Under the pieces are notes generated by a model. It had not been told where the DNA came from, ran no database searches, and was given only the letters and a program-made list of their open reading frames with translations. A program made the position numbers and the translations under genes. Positions 30,688 through 41,521 of a stretch of 64,000 bases of DNA are shown piece by piece. The DNA is from Cupriavidus phytohabitans (GTDB lineage: Bacteria > Pseudomonadota > Gammaproteobacteria > Burkholderiales > Burkholderiaceae): assembly GCF_000426345.1 (NCBI RefSeq), contig NZ_AUFE01000025.1, forward strand, positions 1,885-65,884, in the 5' to 3' direction. How positions within the stretch are numbered: the stretch's first letter is position 1; the number at the start of each line of letters is the position of its first letter.

Positions 30688-31587
30688 TCAGCCCTTGCGT
30701 TCGGCCTGCAGCGCGTCGCGCAGTTCGGCCAGCACGGGAGCGGTACGGGGGCGCACGCCGCGCCAGATATAGAAGGCCTCGGCGGCCTGCTCGACCAGCA
30801 TGCCCAGGCCGTCGCTGGTGCGCGCACCGCAGCGCGCGGCGAACTGCAGGAACACGGTCGGCTCGGCACCGTACATCATGTCGTAGGCCAGCACGCCTTC
30901 GCCAAGCAGGAACTCGGGCAGCGGGGGTACTTCGCCATGCAGGCTGCTCGACGAGGCATTGATCACGATGTCGCAGGCCTCGTCCTCGGACAGGCCTTCC
31001 AGCGCATCGAGACCACCGCCCCACAGCTCCACGCCGAACTGGTCGGCCGCTTCGACGAACTCTTCCAGCATGTCGCTGGCGCGCGACGCAGTGCGGTTGG
31101 CCACCACGATGCGCGACGGACGCGCTTCGATCAGCGGCAGCATCGCGCCCATGGCCGCGCCACCCGCGCCCAGCAGCAGCACGCGCTTGCCTTCGACGAG
31201 CGTGTCGAGGTTGTCCTGGATATCGCGCACCAGGCCCACGCCATCGGTGTTGTCGCCATGGATCAGGCCATCCTCGATCCACAGCGTGTTGACCGCGCCG
31301 GCGGCTTCGGCACGCTCGGTCAGGCGATCGGCCAAATCATAGGCCTCCAGCTTGAACGGCACGGTCACATTGCAGCCGTAGCCGCCGTCGGCGAAGAACT
31401 TGCGCACGGTATCGGCAAACCCGTCCAGCGGCGCCTCCAGCCGGCCGTACTGCACCGCCTCGCCGGTCTGGCGCGCAAAGGCGGCGTGGATCGCCGGCGA
31501 ACGGCTGTGCGCGATGGGATTGCCGATCACCACATACTGGTCCGGCGTGTTCTGGGTGCTCTCTGGCTTAGTGTCTGGAGTTGTCAT
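30688..31587 (-). CDS. aroE: Shikimate dehydrogenase
   Basis: 299 aa. [19 protein letters not shown] (shikimate binding), [13 protein letters not shown] with the catalytic Lys, [10 protein letters not shown] and the Rossmann motif [16 protein letters not shown] are all present. NADPH-dependent reduction of 3-dehydroshikimate in aromatic amino-acid synthesis. The start overlaps the stop of the TonB-like gene by one base (TGATG). Confidence 0.95.
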   Translation of the reverse strand: MTTPDTKPESTQNTPDQYVVIGNPIAHSRSPAIHAAFARQTGEAVQYGRLEAPLDGFADTVRKFFADGGYGCNVTVPFKLEAYDLADRLTERAEAAGAVNTLWIEDGLIHGDNTDGVGLVRDIQDNLDTLVEGKRVLLLGAGGAAMGAMLPLIEARPSRIVVANRTASRASDMLEEFVEAADQFGVELWGGGLDALEGLSEDEACDIVINASSSSLHGEVPPLPEFLLGEGVLAYDMMYGAEPTVFLQFAARCGARTSDGLGMLVEQAAEAFYIWRGVRPRTAPVLAELRDALQAERKG

Positions 31588-32519
31588 CAGCGTGCCTGCA
31601 GCCGGGTTTCCAGCCCGCTGCGCGAAAACTTGAAGGTGGAAATGACTTCCAGGATGTCCTGGCGCGCCGCCATTTCCGCGGTGAAGGCGCCGAACGGCGC
31701 GGCCGCGCGCACGATCGCCACGGCCTGGCGGTCCAGCGCGGGGTCGCCCGAGCTCTTGACCACGTCGATGGCGTCGACGTTGTAGCCATCGCGGTTGTAG
31801 CCGAGCTTGCCAAGCCGGTTGACGTTGATCACCAGGATCAGCTGGCCATACAACGGCTTGCCGTTGCGCTGCGGGAAATCGGTGGTGCCGCGCGCCTCGA
31901 TCTTGCGGCGCAGCCGGTCGTAGTACTGCGCGTAATCGACCGCCTGCGCGCTGGTGGCGGTCAACTGGAAACGCTTGGGCCGCTTGGCGTAATGGTCCAG
32001 GTTGCGGCCGATCTCGGCTTCAAGCTTGGCCATCTCGTCGGCCGAGGTGCGCTCGTCCTGGCCGCGCCGGGGATCGTCCTGGCGCTTCTCGCCGGGCTTG
32101 AGCGGCTGGCTGCGCACCGCCGGAGCTGGCTCGCGCGCCTGCGTCAGCAAGCGCTGCTGCTCCAGTTCGAGCTGCTCGACGCGGCGCTGCACCTGGCGCA
32201 CGAGGTCGCCCTCCTGCGTCACGGTCTGCGCGGGCAGCGGCGTGGTGGCGCGCTGCAGGTCATGGTCGCCGCCGCCGTCCAGGTTGGCTTGCGCCAGCGC
32301 GGTCGGGTTGCGCGGCTTCTGCGCCGATTTCGCGTTGACCAGCACCACGTCAAGCGGCGAGTCCGCGCGCTTGATCTCGAACACCTCGGGAGCGGCTACC
32401 CGCACCAGCAACAGCAGCGCATGCACGACCACGGAAATGGCCAGCGCCTTGGCCAGCGTACTGCTGTTGTGCCACCTGGCGTGCCACCAGTGGCGGGGAG
32501 CGGCGAGTGCGGCGTTCAC
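31587..32519 (-). CDS. TonB-family energy-transducer-like protein
   Basis: 310 aa. One N-terminal membrane helix (about residues 22-42, ALAISVVVHALLLLVRV), a Gln/Glu/Arg-rich coiled-coil stretch (about 105-130), and a C-terminal TonB-type domain with YYDRLRRKIEARGTTDFPQ and the VINVNRLGKLGYNRDGYNV strand region. It lacks the long Pro-Lys/Glu-Pro spacer of classical TonB. No exbB/exbD are adjacent. It may energise an outer-membrane process or be a structural relative; conserved next to aroE in this group. Translationally coupled to aroE. Confidence 0.8.
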   Translation of the reverse strand: MNAALAAPRHWWHARWHNSSTLAKALAISVVVHALLLLVRVAAPEVFEIKRADSPLDVVLVNAKSAQKPRNPTALAQANLDGGGDHDLQRATTPLPAQTVTQEGDLVRQVQRRVEQLELEQQRLLTQAREPAPAVRSQPLKPGEKRQDDPRRGQDERTSADEMAKLEAEIGRNLDHYAKRPKRFQLTATSAQAVDYAQYYDRLRRKIEARGTTDFPQRNGKPLYGQLILVINVNRLGKLGYNRDGYNVDAIDVVKSSGDPALDRQAVAIVRAAAPFGAFTAEMAARQDILEVISTFKFSRSGLETRLQAR

Positions 32520-32630
32520 GATGGCGGGAATTTGGCTCGGAAGGTGCGAAGCGACAGGTGAATAGACATTCCCGGCGGGCCGGGAATGCCGCTAGGCATT
32601 GTAAGTGAGCCCCGCCGATTTCCGAAGGCT

Positions 32631-34763
32631 TCAGCCGGCGGCGGTGCCACCGGTGTCGCGCTCAGCCGACGCCTGCGCCGGTGCGTCGCCATCGGTGCCC
32701 GGCGCGGCCTCGGCCTCGTCCTCGATTCCGGCAACCTGCCCGGCGGCCTGCTCGGCGGCCTGCTCGGCGGCATCTTCCGCGGCTGCTTCGGCAGCGGCTT
32801 CGGCCGACATCTCAGCGGCTTCCTCGTCGCTTTCCAGCTCTTCCTCAGGCAGCACGCCCTCGCCGGCAAAGATCTCCAGCACGCGGCAAGAGACTTCCAG
32901 CGTGATCTCGTCGGTCTCGCCGATCTCCAGCAGCACCTGGGTGCCGCGCTGCGCCTGGACCAGCTCGGGCACGCGCGTGACCAGCGGGATCTCGGTGAAG
33001 CGCACCGCGCCTTCCTTGAGCACCGCGGCGACCATGCGCTCCCGTTTCTCCTGCTTGAGCCAGCGCAGGCACCAGTAGCGCTCCATGGTCGACTGGTGGT
33101 CGGCATAGGCGGCATAAGTGCCTTCGAAGTCAGCCACGGCGGCCAGCAGGTCGGCATCCTTGGGCTTGAACGGCGCTACCAGCTTGGCAGTCACGCCATG
33201 CTGCGCCACCGCCAGGATCTGCCACTGGTTGACCAGGTCGACGTAGCGGCGCAGCGGCGAGGTGCTCCACGCGTACTGCGCCACGCCCAGCCCTTCGTGC
33301 GGTGCCGGGTAGGTCTGCATGCGGGTGCGATGCATGCCCCACGCCTTCTGCGTGCGGTAGATGCCGGGCACGCCATTGTCCGCCAGCAGCTTGCCCCAGG
33401 TGCTGTTGGCCAGGATCATCATCTCGGCCACGATCTTGTCCAGCGGCGAGCCGCGCTTGCGCTGCTCGATGCGAACGCGCTGGTTGCCGTCGGCCTGGTC
33501 GTCCAGATAGAAGTTGAAGTCGGCGCGGTTGTGCGTCTCGGGGCGCAGGCCGCTGGCCAGGCGCGCCTTCTGGCGCTCGTCGTACAGGTAGCCGGCAAAG
33601 TGCCACAGCCGGGTCAGGGCCTCGCGGAACGGGTAGTCGCCGGTGCCATCGGCCAGCGAGGCCTCGGTGATGACATCGTCGAGCAGGTTGTGGCGCAGGT
33701 TGGCGGCAATCGGCACCATCTCGGCGCGGGTCTCGCTGCCGGTGATCAGCCACACCGTCGGGTCCACCGTCACGTACAGCGACAGCGCCGGGCAAACCCG
33801 GCCTTCCTGCAGCGTATAGCGCTCGACCATCGGGTCCGGCAGCATGGTGATCTTGTCGCCCGGGAAGTACACCGTGGACAGGCGCTGGCGCGCGATCGCG
33901 TCGAGCGGCTCGCCACGGCGGATGCCCAGCGCGGGCGCGGCGATATGGATGCCGATGCGCAGCTTGCCGTCGGGCAGCTTCGTCACCGACAGCGCATCGT
34001 CGATCTCGGTGGTGGTGACGTCGTCGATCGAGAACGCCTCGACCTCGGCCAGCGGCAGGTCGCCGGGCGGCTCGGGCACGTCCGTATCGGGAAAGCCGGT
34101 GCCCTTGGGGAAGCACTCGGCGAGGAACTTGGCCTCGTGCAGCGCGCGCGCGCTGGCGACGCCGCCGGCGGCCACCATCAGCCGCATCGGCGTCATGCCG
34201 AGCGCGGTGCAGGCCGCGTCCATTGCCTTGTATTCGAGGCTGTTCTTGTCCGGCTTGAACAGCAGCTGCAGCACCTTGTTGCGGAACGATTCCGGCAGCG
34301 TCAGCGCCTTGAGCTGCTCTTCATATTCAGCCTGCACCAGCGCCTGCTGACGCTTGCGCTCGAGCGCGGCCAGCGCGGCCTTGAGCTGGTCTTCGGGCGC
34401 GCGCTGGTAGCGGCCGCGCCCCTTGCGGCGGAAGTACACGGGGTTGCCGTGCAGCGCCATCGCAAGCGCCGCCTGCTGCACCGCGCCGGGCTCGGCGCCG
34501 TAGTACTCGGCGGCCAGCTCGGCAAAGCCGAACTCGGCCTCGGGGGCGCATTCCCACAGGAAGTCCAGGTCGATCTCGGCCACCATGTCGCCGGTCTGGC
34601 GGACCAGTTCGATCGCCGACGGCTGCGCAAACTGCAGCAGCACGTCGCGTGACTTGACCTTGGTGCGCTTGCCGGCCGGCAGCTCCACCTGGTAGGCCTC
34701 GCCCTGCTGGTTCAGCACGGTGCCGGCGCGGATCTCGCCGCCTTCTTCGAACAGCAACTGCAT
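32631..34763 (-). CDS. RNase II-family (RNB domain) exoribonuclease with acidic Ala-rich tail
   Basis: 710 aa. The central RNB domain has the catalytic aspartate cluster in FSIDDVTTTEIDDALSV, then GIHIAAPALGIRRGEPLD and RQRLSTVYFPGDKITMLPD; a conserved WSTSPLRRYVDLVNQ motif marks the C-terminal part of the catalytic core. N-terminal cold-shock-like elements are weak. The last ~70 residues (about 640-710) are low-complexity Ala/Glu/Asp (EAAEMSAEAAAEAAAEDAAE), absent from E. coli RNase II. Degrades RNA 3' to 5'. First gene of the run leading to aroE/mtgA. Between this and the downstream tonB-like gene is a 111-nt gap. Confidence 0.85.
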   Translation of the reverse strand: MQLLFEEGGEIRAGTVLNQQGEAYQVELPAGKRTKVKSRDVLLQFAQPSAIELVRQTGDMVAEIDLDFLWECAPEAEFGFAELAAEYYGAEPGAVQQAALAMALHGNPVYFRRKGRGRYQRAPEDQLKAALAALERKRQQALVQAEYEEQLKALTLPESFRNKVLQLLFKPDKNSLEYKAMDAACTALGMTPMRLMVAAGGVASARALHEAKFLAECFPKGTGFPDTDVPEPPGDLPLAEVEAFSIDDVTTTEIDDALSVTKLPDGKLRIGIHIAAPALGIRRGEPLDAIARQRLSTVYFPGDKITMLPDPMVERYTLQEGRVCPALSLYVTVDPTVWLITGSETRAEMVPIAANLRHNLLDDVITEASLADGTGDYPFREALTRLWHFAGYLYDERQKARLASGLRPETHNRADFNFYLDDQADGNQRVRIEQRKRGSPLDKIVAEMMILANSTWGKLLADNGVPGIYRTQKAWGMHRTRMQTYPAPHEGLGVAQYAWSTSPLRRYVDLVNQWQILAVAQHGVTAKLVAPFKPKDADLLAAVADFEGTYAAYADHQSTMERYWCLRWLKQEKRERMVAAVLKEGAVRFTEIPLVTRVPELVQAQRGTQVLLEIGETDEITLEVSCRVLEIFAGEGVLPEEELESDEEAAEMSAEAAAEAAAEDAAEQAAEQAAGQVAGIEDEAEAAPGTDGDAPAQASAERDTGGTAAG

Positions 34764-35002
34764 CGATCGGTACTTTCAGAAATGCGCGGAACCGCGTCGG
34801 GGCGCCACGGAGTGGGCGCAGCGGCGGATCCTGTGGGAGAAATGGTGCGAACGGCATCGGCGGGCGGCGCGCTGCACGGGCGCCGCGCCGTGGCCACCAG
34901 GCCAGGCCGCAGACCCGGAATGATACCGCACCGCCGCTGCGGACCCCGGCGTGCGCCCAGGGGCGGTGCATGCCGGCGGACGCCGGAAATGTTCGGAGCG
35001 GG

Positions 35003-36397
<1,395 letters not shown>

Positions 36398-36401
<4 letters not shown>

Positions 36402-37021
36402 GCCGCGCCCGCGCCAGCCGGCACCTCGGGCACCTTGCCGCCGGGGCCGTAGCCGCAGAAGGCGAGCACGTCGTCGACGTAGTCGGCAAATTCGCTGATG
36501 CCGTGGTCGCTGCCCTCGATCACGCGGATGTTCGCGCCTGGGCAGGCGGCCACCATTTCCCGGTAGTCCAGTACCTCGTCGCCGGTGGCGGCGAGCAGGT
36601 AATAGCGTTCAGGGCGGGTGATGGCAGCCACACGCAGCTCGAGCAACTCCTGCAGGTGGCGGCGCTCGACCGTGACCGAGCCACCGCCGTGCCAGAGCGG
36701 TTGCTCGCCCAGGTACTGCTCCAGGTCGGTCCACGGATGGATCGCCGGGTTCAGCAGCACGGTCTTGCAGCCGTGGCGTTCGCCGAGCCAGCGGGCATAG
36801 AAGCCGCCCAGCGACGAGCCCATGATGGCGACTTCCTGGTCGCCGCCAGCCCGGGCGGCGCGGATGGTGGCCTCGGCCTGGGCGATCGCCAGCGCCGGCG
36901 AGACATTGAGCTCCGGGCAGGCGTAGTAGCGCCCTACGCCCCACTCGCGCATGCGCTCCTGCACCAGCCGCGCCTTGAACGACTGCGGTGAGGAGCGGAA
37001 TCCGTGCAGGTACAGCAGCAT
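36398..37021 (-). CDS. YqiA/YcfP-family alpha/beta hydrolase (esterase-like)
   Basis: 207 aa. [17 protein letters not shown] begins the fold, the nucleophile Ser lies in [14 protein letters not shown], and the catalytic His in [14 protein letters not shown]; Asp in [15 protein letters not shown]. Related to E. coli YqiA, an esterase of unknown natural substrate. Sits between mpl (16-nt gap) and ubiC (4-nt overlap) on the minus strand. Confidence 0.82.
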
Positions 37022-37037
37022 GGCGGTCCCTTCCGGC

Positions 37038-38417
37038 TCAGGCTGCCGCGGCCAGCGCGTCCAGCAGTTTCTGGTGCACGCCGCCGAAGCCGCCGTTGCT
37101 CATTACCAGCACGTGGTCGCCCGGCCGCGCCGCGGCGCGCACGGCCTGCACCAGCGCCCCCAGGTCCTGGAACGCGGTTGCCTTGTCGCCCAGCGGCGCC
37201 AGCGATTCGGCCAGGTCCCAGCCCAGCGCGTCCTTGCCGGCCGGGGCGCCGTAGCCGAACACCAGGTCGGCCTGCTCCAGGCTGGCCGGCAGCTGGGCTT
37301 TCATCACGCCCAGCTTCATGGTGTTCGAGCGCGGCTCCAGCACCGCCAGGATGCGGGCATCGCCGACGCGGCGGCGCAGCCCTTCCAGCGTGGTCTGGAT
37401 CGCGGTCGGGTGGTGGGCGAAGTCATCGTAGACGGTCACGCCGCCGACCTCGCCGCGTACTTCCATGCGGCGCTTGACGTTGGCGAAGCGCGACAGCGAG
37501 GCGATCGCCTGCTCCGCCGGCACGCCCACGTGGCGCGCCGCCGCGATTGCCGCCAGCGCGTTCATGCGGTTGTGCGTGCCCTGCAGGTCCCACACCACGG
37601 TGCCGACCACGGCGCCGCCAAACCAGACGTCGAAGGCATCCTTGCCCGGCCGCGCGGTGTGGGCGGCATCGCTCTCGCGCCAGTCGCCCACGCCGAACTG
37701 TTCGACTTCGCTCCAGCAACCGCGCTCGAGCACGCGCGCCAGGCTTTCCTCGACGCCGTTGACGATGAGGCGGCCCTGGCCCGGCACGGTTCGGACCAGG
37801 TGGTGGAACTGCGTCTCGATCGCCGCGAGATCCGGGAAGATGTCGGCGTGATCGTATTCCAGGTTGTTCAGGATCGCGGTGCGCGGGCGGTAATGCACGA
37901 ACTTGCTGCGCTTGTCGAAGAACGCGGTGTCGTACTCGTCGGCCTCGATCACGAAGAAGTCGGATTCGGTCACTCGCGCCGAGATGCCAAAGTTCTGCGG
38001 CACGCCGCCCACCAGGAAGCCCGGGTTGTAGCCGGCATCCTCCAGGATCCAGGCCAGCATCGACGTGGTGGTGGTCTTGCCGTGCGTGCCGGCCACCGCC
38101 AGCACCCATTTGCGCGCCAGCACGTGCTCGCCCAGCCATTGCGGGCCCGACACATAAGGCAGGTTGCGATCGAGGATGGCTTCCATCAGCGGATTACCGC
38201 GCGACACCACGTTGCCGATCACGAAGAGGTCTGGCTCCAGCGCCAGCTGGGCGGGGTCGAAGCCTTCGATCAGCTCGATGCCCTGCGCTTCCAGCTGGGT
38301 GCTCATCGGCGGATAGACATTGGCATCGCAGCCGGTGACGCGATGGCCGGCCTGCTTGGCCAGCACCGCCAGGCCGCCCATGAAGGTGCCGCAGATGCCA
38401 AGGATATGAATATGCAT
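37038..38417 (-). CDS. mpl: UDP-N-acetylmuramate:L-alanyl-gamma-D-glutamyl-meso-diaminopimelate ligase
   Basis: 459 aa from the ATG at 38417 (MHIHILGICGTFMGGLAVLA). Mur ligase architecture: N-terminal Rossmann domain, ATP loop VAGTHGKTTTTSMLAWILEDA, ILNNLEYDHADIF and the C-terminal DDFAHHPTAI motif. Recycles the murein tripeptide onto UDP-MurNAc. First gene of the mpl/yqiA/ubiC/SDR run; divergent from the unrecognised gene at 38620. Confidence 0.95.
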   Translation of the reverse strand: MHIHILGICGTFMGGLAVLAKQAGHRVTGCDANVYPPMSTQLEAQGIELIEGFDPAQLALEPDLFVIGNVVSRGNPLMEAILDRNLPYVSGPQWLGEHVLARKWVLAVAGTHGKTTTTSMLAWILEDAGYNPGFLVGGVPQNFGISARVTESDFFVIEADEYDTAFFDKRSKFVHYRPRTAILNNLEYDHADIFPDLAAIETQFHHLVRTVPGQGRLIVNGVEESLARVLERGCWSEVEQFGVGDWRESDAAHTARPGKDAFDVWFGGAVVGTVVWDLQGTHNRMNALAAIAAARHVGVPAEQAIASLSRFANVKRRMEVRGEVGGVTVYDDFAHHPTAIQTTLEGLRRRVGDARILAVLEPRSNTMKLGVMKAQLPASLEQADLVFGYGAPAGKDALGWDLAESLAPLGDKATAFQDLGALVQAVRAAARPGDHVLVMSNGGFGGVHQKLLDALAAAA

Positions 38418-38619
38418 GGGTTCCCGGGAAGACATGAAGCCCGCAGGCTTGGGGGACTCGGCACCCGGCGCTCGCGCGGCGGCAGCGTGGCCGCATGGTG
38501 ATGGCAGGCCGGGCAGGAAGCCTTCGATTGTACCCGAGCGCCGGCGGCGTTCGCTGCACCGCCGCACCCGCGCTTGCCTGCCCCACAGCGCCCCGGCTGC
38601 GCTCCGGTATCATGGGGCA

Positions 38620-39321
38620 ATGAGCCGACGTACCCCGCCCGACCCCAACCGCCTGCGCGAGGAAATCGCCCAGGCCGCCGCCCGTATGATCGCCGAGGAC
38701 GGCGCCGACTATGCCACCGCCAAGCGCAAGGCCGCCCGCCAGGTGCTGGGCGAACAGCGCGTGCCCGGCGAATGGCTGCCCGATAACGACCAGGTCGAGG
38801 CCGAAGTGCGTGCCTACCAGGCGCTGTTCCATGGCGACACCCAGCCGCGCGTGCTGGCCCTGCTGCGCCGCGTGGCGCTGCTGACCATGGAGGACCTGGC
38901 GCCGTTCCGGCCCTACCTCGTGGGCGCCGTGCTGAACGGCACGGCCACCGAGCACTCGGATATCTATCTGCAGTGCTTCTGCGACAGCGCCAAGGACGCC
39001 ACGCTGCACCTGCTGAACGCCGGGGTCGACTTCGAAACCAGCGAAAGCCGTCACTTCGGGGGCCGCGCCGATGTGGAGACCCTGAGCTTCCTGTGGAAGG
39101 GCCAGTGGCCCGAGCGCCGCGAGGCCCGGCAGCTGGCCGGCGAGGTGCGCGCGGAACTGGGCGTGCCCGTTGGCATCCATATTGCACTGTATGATGCCGT
39201 CGACGAACGCGGCGCCGTGCGTGCCGATGCTTCCGGACGGCTCGCTCGCGCGGACCTGCAGGCAGTACGCGCGCTGATCGGCGAAGATGCCGGCACCGGC
39301 CCGGCCGGAAACGCGGCCTGA
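38620..39321 (+). CDS. Conserved-looking protein of unknown function, nucleotidyltransferase-like segment
   Basis: 233 aa from the ATG at 38620 (MSRRTPPDPNRLREEIAQAA). The N-terminal third is helical and basic (AARMIAEDGADYATAKRKAARQVLGEQ). A middle segment GAVLNGTATEHSDIYLQCFC recalls the Gly-Ser...Ser-Asp-x-Asp pattern of nucleotidyltransferases but the second acidic residue of the motif is Tyr, so activity is doubtful. I do not recognise the family. Divergent from mpl with about 200 nt between the starts and followed 51 nt later by the TlpA gene. Confidence 0.7.
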   Translation: MSRRTPPDPNRLREEIAQAAARMIAEDGADYATAKRKAARQVLGEQRVPGEWLPDNDQVEAEVRAYQALFHGDTQPRVLALLRRVALLTMEDLAPFRPYLVGAVLNGTATEHSDIYLQCFCDSAKDATLHLLNAGVDFETSESRHFGGRADVETLSFLWKGQWPERREARQLAGEVRAELGVPVGIHIALYDAVDERGAVRADASGRLARADLQAVRALIGEDAGTGPAGNAA

Positions 39322-39371
39322 AAGCCTGATCGGCTACGCTGCCTACTAATGCTCAACAGCCCAGCTCGCCC

Positions 39372-39920
39372 ATGACCGACACTGTCACTTCGCCCGTCCG
39401 CCGTTCCCGCCTCTGGCTGTGGATCGGGGTTGCCGTCGTCGCCTGCGCCGCTGGAGCGCTTGCCGGCCACTTCGTGTTCTCCCCCAAGCCCGCGAACGAC
39501 CAGGCGGTGGAGGCGTTCTTCCAGACGCGGCTGCCGGACCCTGCCGGCACCGAGCTTGACCTGGGCAAGCTGCGCGGCAAGACGCTGGTGGTGAATTTCT
39601 GGGCACCGTGGTGCGGCCCCTGCGTGGAAGAAATGCCCGAGCTGACCGCGCTGCACGAGGAATACAGGAACCGGCAAGTCGAGTTTGTCGGCATCGGTAT
39701 CGATTCAGCCAGCAATATTCAGCAGTTCACCCGTAAGGTACCAGTCGCCTATCCGCTCGCGGTGGCAGGCTTTGCCGGCACGGAGCTGTCGCGCAACTTT
39801 GGCAACAGCGCCGGCGGCCTGCCCTATACCGTGGTCATCAACCCCGACGGCACCGTCAAGTACCGCAAGATGGGCCGCGTCACCGCGGAAGAGCTGCGCG
39901 CAGTGCTGCCGCGCACCTGA
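39372..39920 (+). CDS. TlpA-family thioredoxin-like protein
   Basis: 182 aa. One N-terminal membrane anchor (about residues 14-34), then a periplasmic thioredoxin fold with active site WAPWCGPC (C81, C84). The cis-Pro region is GGLPYTVVINPDG. TlpA/ResA-like proteins reduce disulfides in the periplasm, for example in cytochrome maturation; the partner is unknown. Between the unknown gene (38620) and aroQ; the 208-nt gap before aroQ is A+T-richer and likely holds its promoter. Confidence 0.87.
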   Translation: MTDTVTSPVRRSRLWLWIGVAVVACAAGALAGHFVFSPKPANDQAVEAFFQTRLPDPAGTELDLGKLRGKTLVVNFWAPWCGPCVEEMPELTALHEEYRNRQVEFVGIGIDSASNIQQFTRKVPVAYPLAVAGFAGTELSRNFGNSAGGLPYTVVINPDGTVKYRKMGRVTAEELRAVLPRT

Positions 39921-40128
39921 GGACGCAGTGGAGTAAGTTCTTTCGGTATCTCCGGTCAATTTCGGATTTCTCGCACGATTTATTCCGTTTTCAGGCCGGG
40001 AGACTGAGAAAGTGCCGAAAGCGCCGCCGAATCGCCCGAACGCCCCGGGAGCCTTGTATCCCGCGCTAGACAAATCCCTCTAAGCTACGGTAATCTCCGC
40101 GCAATTTCGTTGATCTGGTCGAGCCGCC

Positions 40129-40626
40129 GTGACTGCAACCCGCTCCATCCGTCGCTCAGCCCGCTACCGCAAGGTGCTGGTCCTCCATGGGCCTAACCTG
40201 AACCTGCTGGGTACGCGCGAGCCGGAGACCTACGGGCATACCACCCTCGCCGATATCGACGCAGCGCTGGCCGATCATGCATCAAAGGCCGGTATTTCCC
40301 TGGCTTCGTTCCAGTCCAACCATGAGGGGGAACTGGTCGACCGCATCCACGCCGCGCGCGCGGAAGGCGTCGATTTCATCATCATCAACCCGGCGGCTTA
40401 CACGCATACCAGCGTGGCCCTGCGCGATGCGCTGGCCGGCGTGGCCATCCCGTTCGTGGAGGTCCACCTGTCCAACGTGCACCGCCGCGAGAGCTTCCGT
40501 CACCACTCCTATTTCTCCGACGTGGCTGTCGGGGTGATCTGTGGGCTGGGTTGGCAGGGATACCTGCTGGCACTCGACTATGCGCTCGCCCAGGAACAGC
40601 CGTCGCCAGGGAGCCCGGGGCGCTGA
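40129..40626 (+). CDS. aroQ: 3-dehydroquinate dehydratase, type II
   Basis: 165 aa with a GTG start at 40129; the core begins about residue 15, so the N-terminus is longer than the usual ~146-150 aa, and an internal GTG is possible. [18 protein letters not shown] (catalytic Tyr nearby), [35 protein letters not shown] and [20 protein letters not shown] are canonical. Shikimate pathway dehydration. It starts the aroQ-accB-accC-prmA order conserved across proteobacteria; the gap to accB is 167 nt. Confidence 0.92.
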   Translation: MTATRSIRRSARYRKVLVLHGPNLNLLGTREPETYGHTTLADIDAALADHASKAGISLASFQSNHEGELVDRIHAARAEGVDFIIINPAAYTHTSVALRDALAGVAIPFVEVHLSNVHRRESFRHHSYFSDVAVGVICGLGWQGYLLALDYALAQEQPSPGSPGR

Positions 40627-40793
40627 CCCCTGCCAGAATTTTTTGACGAACCTGCGCGCGCCGCCTGGCGGTCCGCGCCCGTTGCGCGTGCTGCGGCACG
40701 GCGGGCGCGGCTCCGTGGTGGACGCCACAACGATTTCTTCCGCCGCAGCCCAGCGGGCAGCGGCCGGACAACCTGATTCAGGAGGATAAGAAG

Positions 40794-41255
40794 ATGGACC
40801 TGCGCAAGCTGAAGACGCTCATCGACCTGGTGGCCGAATCCGGCATCTCCGAGCTGGAAGTCACCGAAGGCGACGGCAAGGTACGCATCGTCAAGCAACC
40901 GCCGCAAATCGTCGCCGCGCCGATGGCCATGCCGCAGCTGCAGGCGCTGCCGGCCACGCCGGCCGCTGCCCCGGTCGGGTCCGCCGCCCCGGCCGCCGAG
41001 CCGGTTGCGCAGCTGCCCGCTGGCCACATCGTGACCTCGCCGATGGTGGGCACCTTCTACCGCGCTCCGTCGCCGGGCGCCGCCCCATTCGTCAATGTCG
41101 GCGATTCGGTCAAGGAAGGCCAGACCGTCTGCATCATCGAAGCCATGAAGCTGCTCAACGAGATCGAGTGCGACAAGGCCGGCGTCATCAAGGAAATCCT
41201 GGTCGAGAACGGCCAGGCTGTCGAATACGGCCAGCCGCTGTTCGTCATCGGCTGA
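40794..41255 (+). CDS. accB: Biotin carboxyl carrier protein of acetyl-CoA carboxylase
   Basis: 153 aa. N-terminal [20 protein letters not shown] region, an Ala/Pro linker (about 40-75) and the biotinyl domain with EAMKLLNE; the biotinylated Lys is residue 119. Carries CO2 between biotin carboxylase and carboxyltransferase in malonyl-CoA synthesis. A strong ribosome-binding site (AGGAGGATAAG) precedes the ATG. The gap to accC is unusually long (266 nt). Confidence 0.96.
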   Translation: MDLRKLKTLIDLVAESGISELEVTEGDGKVRIVKQPPQIVAAPMAMPQLQALPATPAAAPVGSAAPAAEPVAQLPAGHIVTSPMVGTFYRAPSPGAAPFVNVGDSVKEGQTVCIIEAMKLLNEIECDKAGVIKEILVENGQAVEYGQPLFVIG

Positions 41256-41521
41256 ACCTGAATGGCATGCCGCGCCCAGCGCTGCGTGCGGCCGCCAACG
41301 TGGCCGCAAGCACGGCACCGGCGCGGCCCTCTACGGCGTTTCAGGACGCCAGGGACGTGTGGGCATCGCAACACGTTCCGTGCAGTTCCATGCAGTTCCG
41401 CGCGTTAATGTGGCGCGTCGGCCAGGCGGCCCAGCGGCCCAGCGGCCAGCCTGACGGCCGCGCGCCCGATGTGCCATGGCGGCACGCAGCGGGACCGCTC
41501 CCGTTCTCGCAGAGAGAGACC

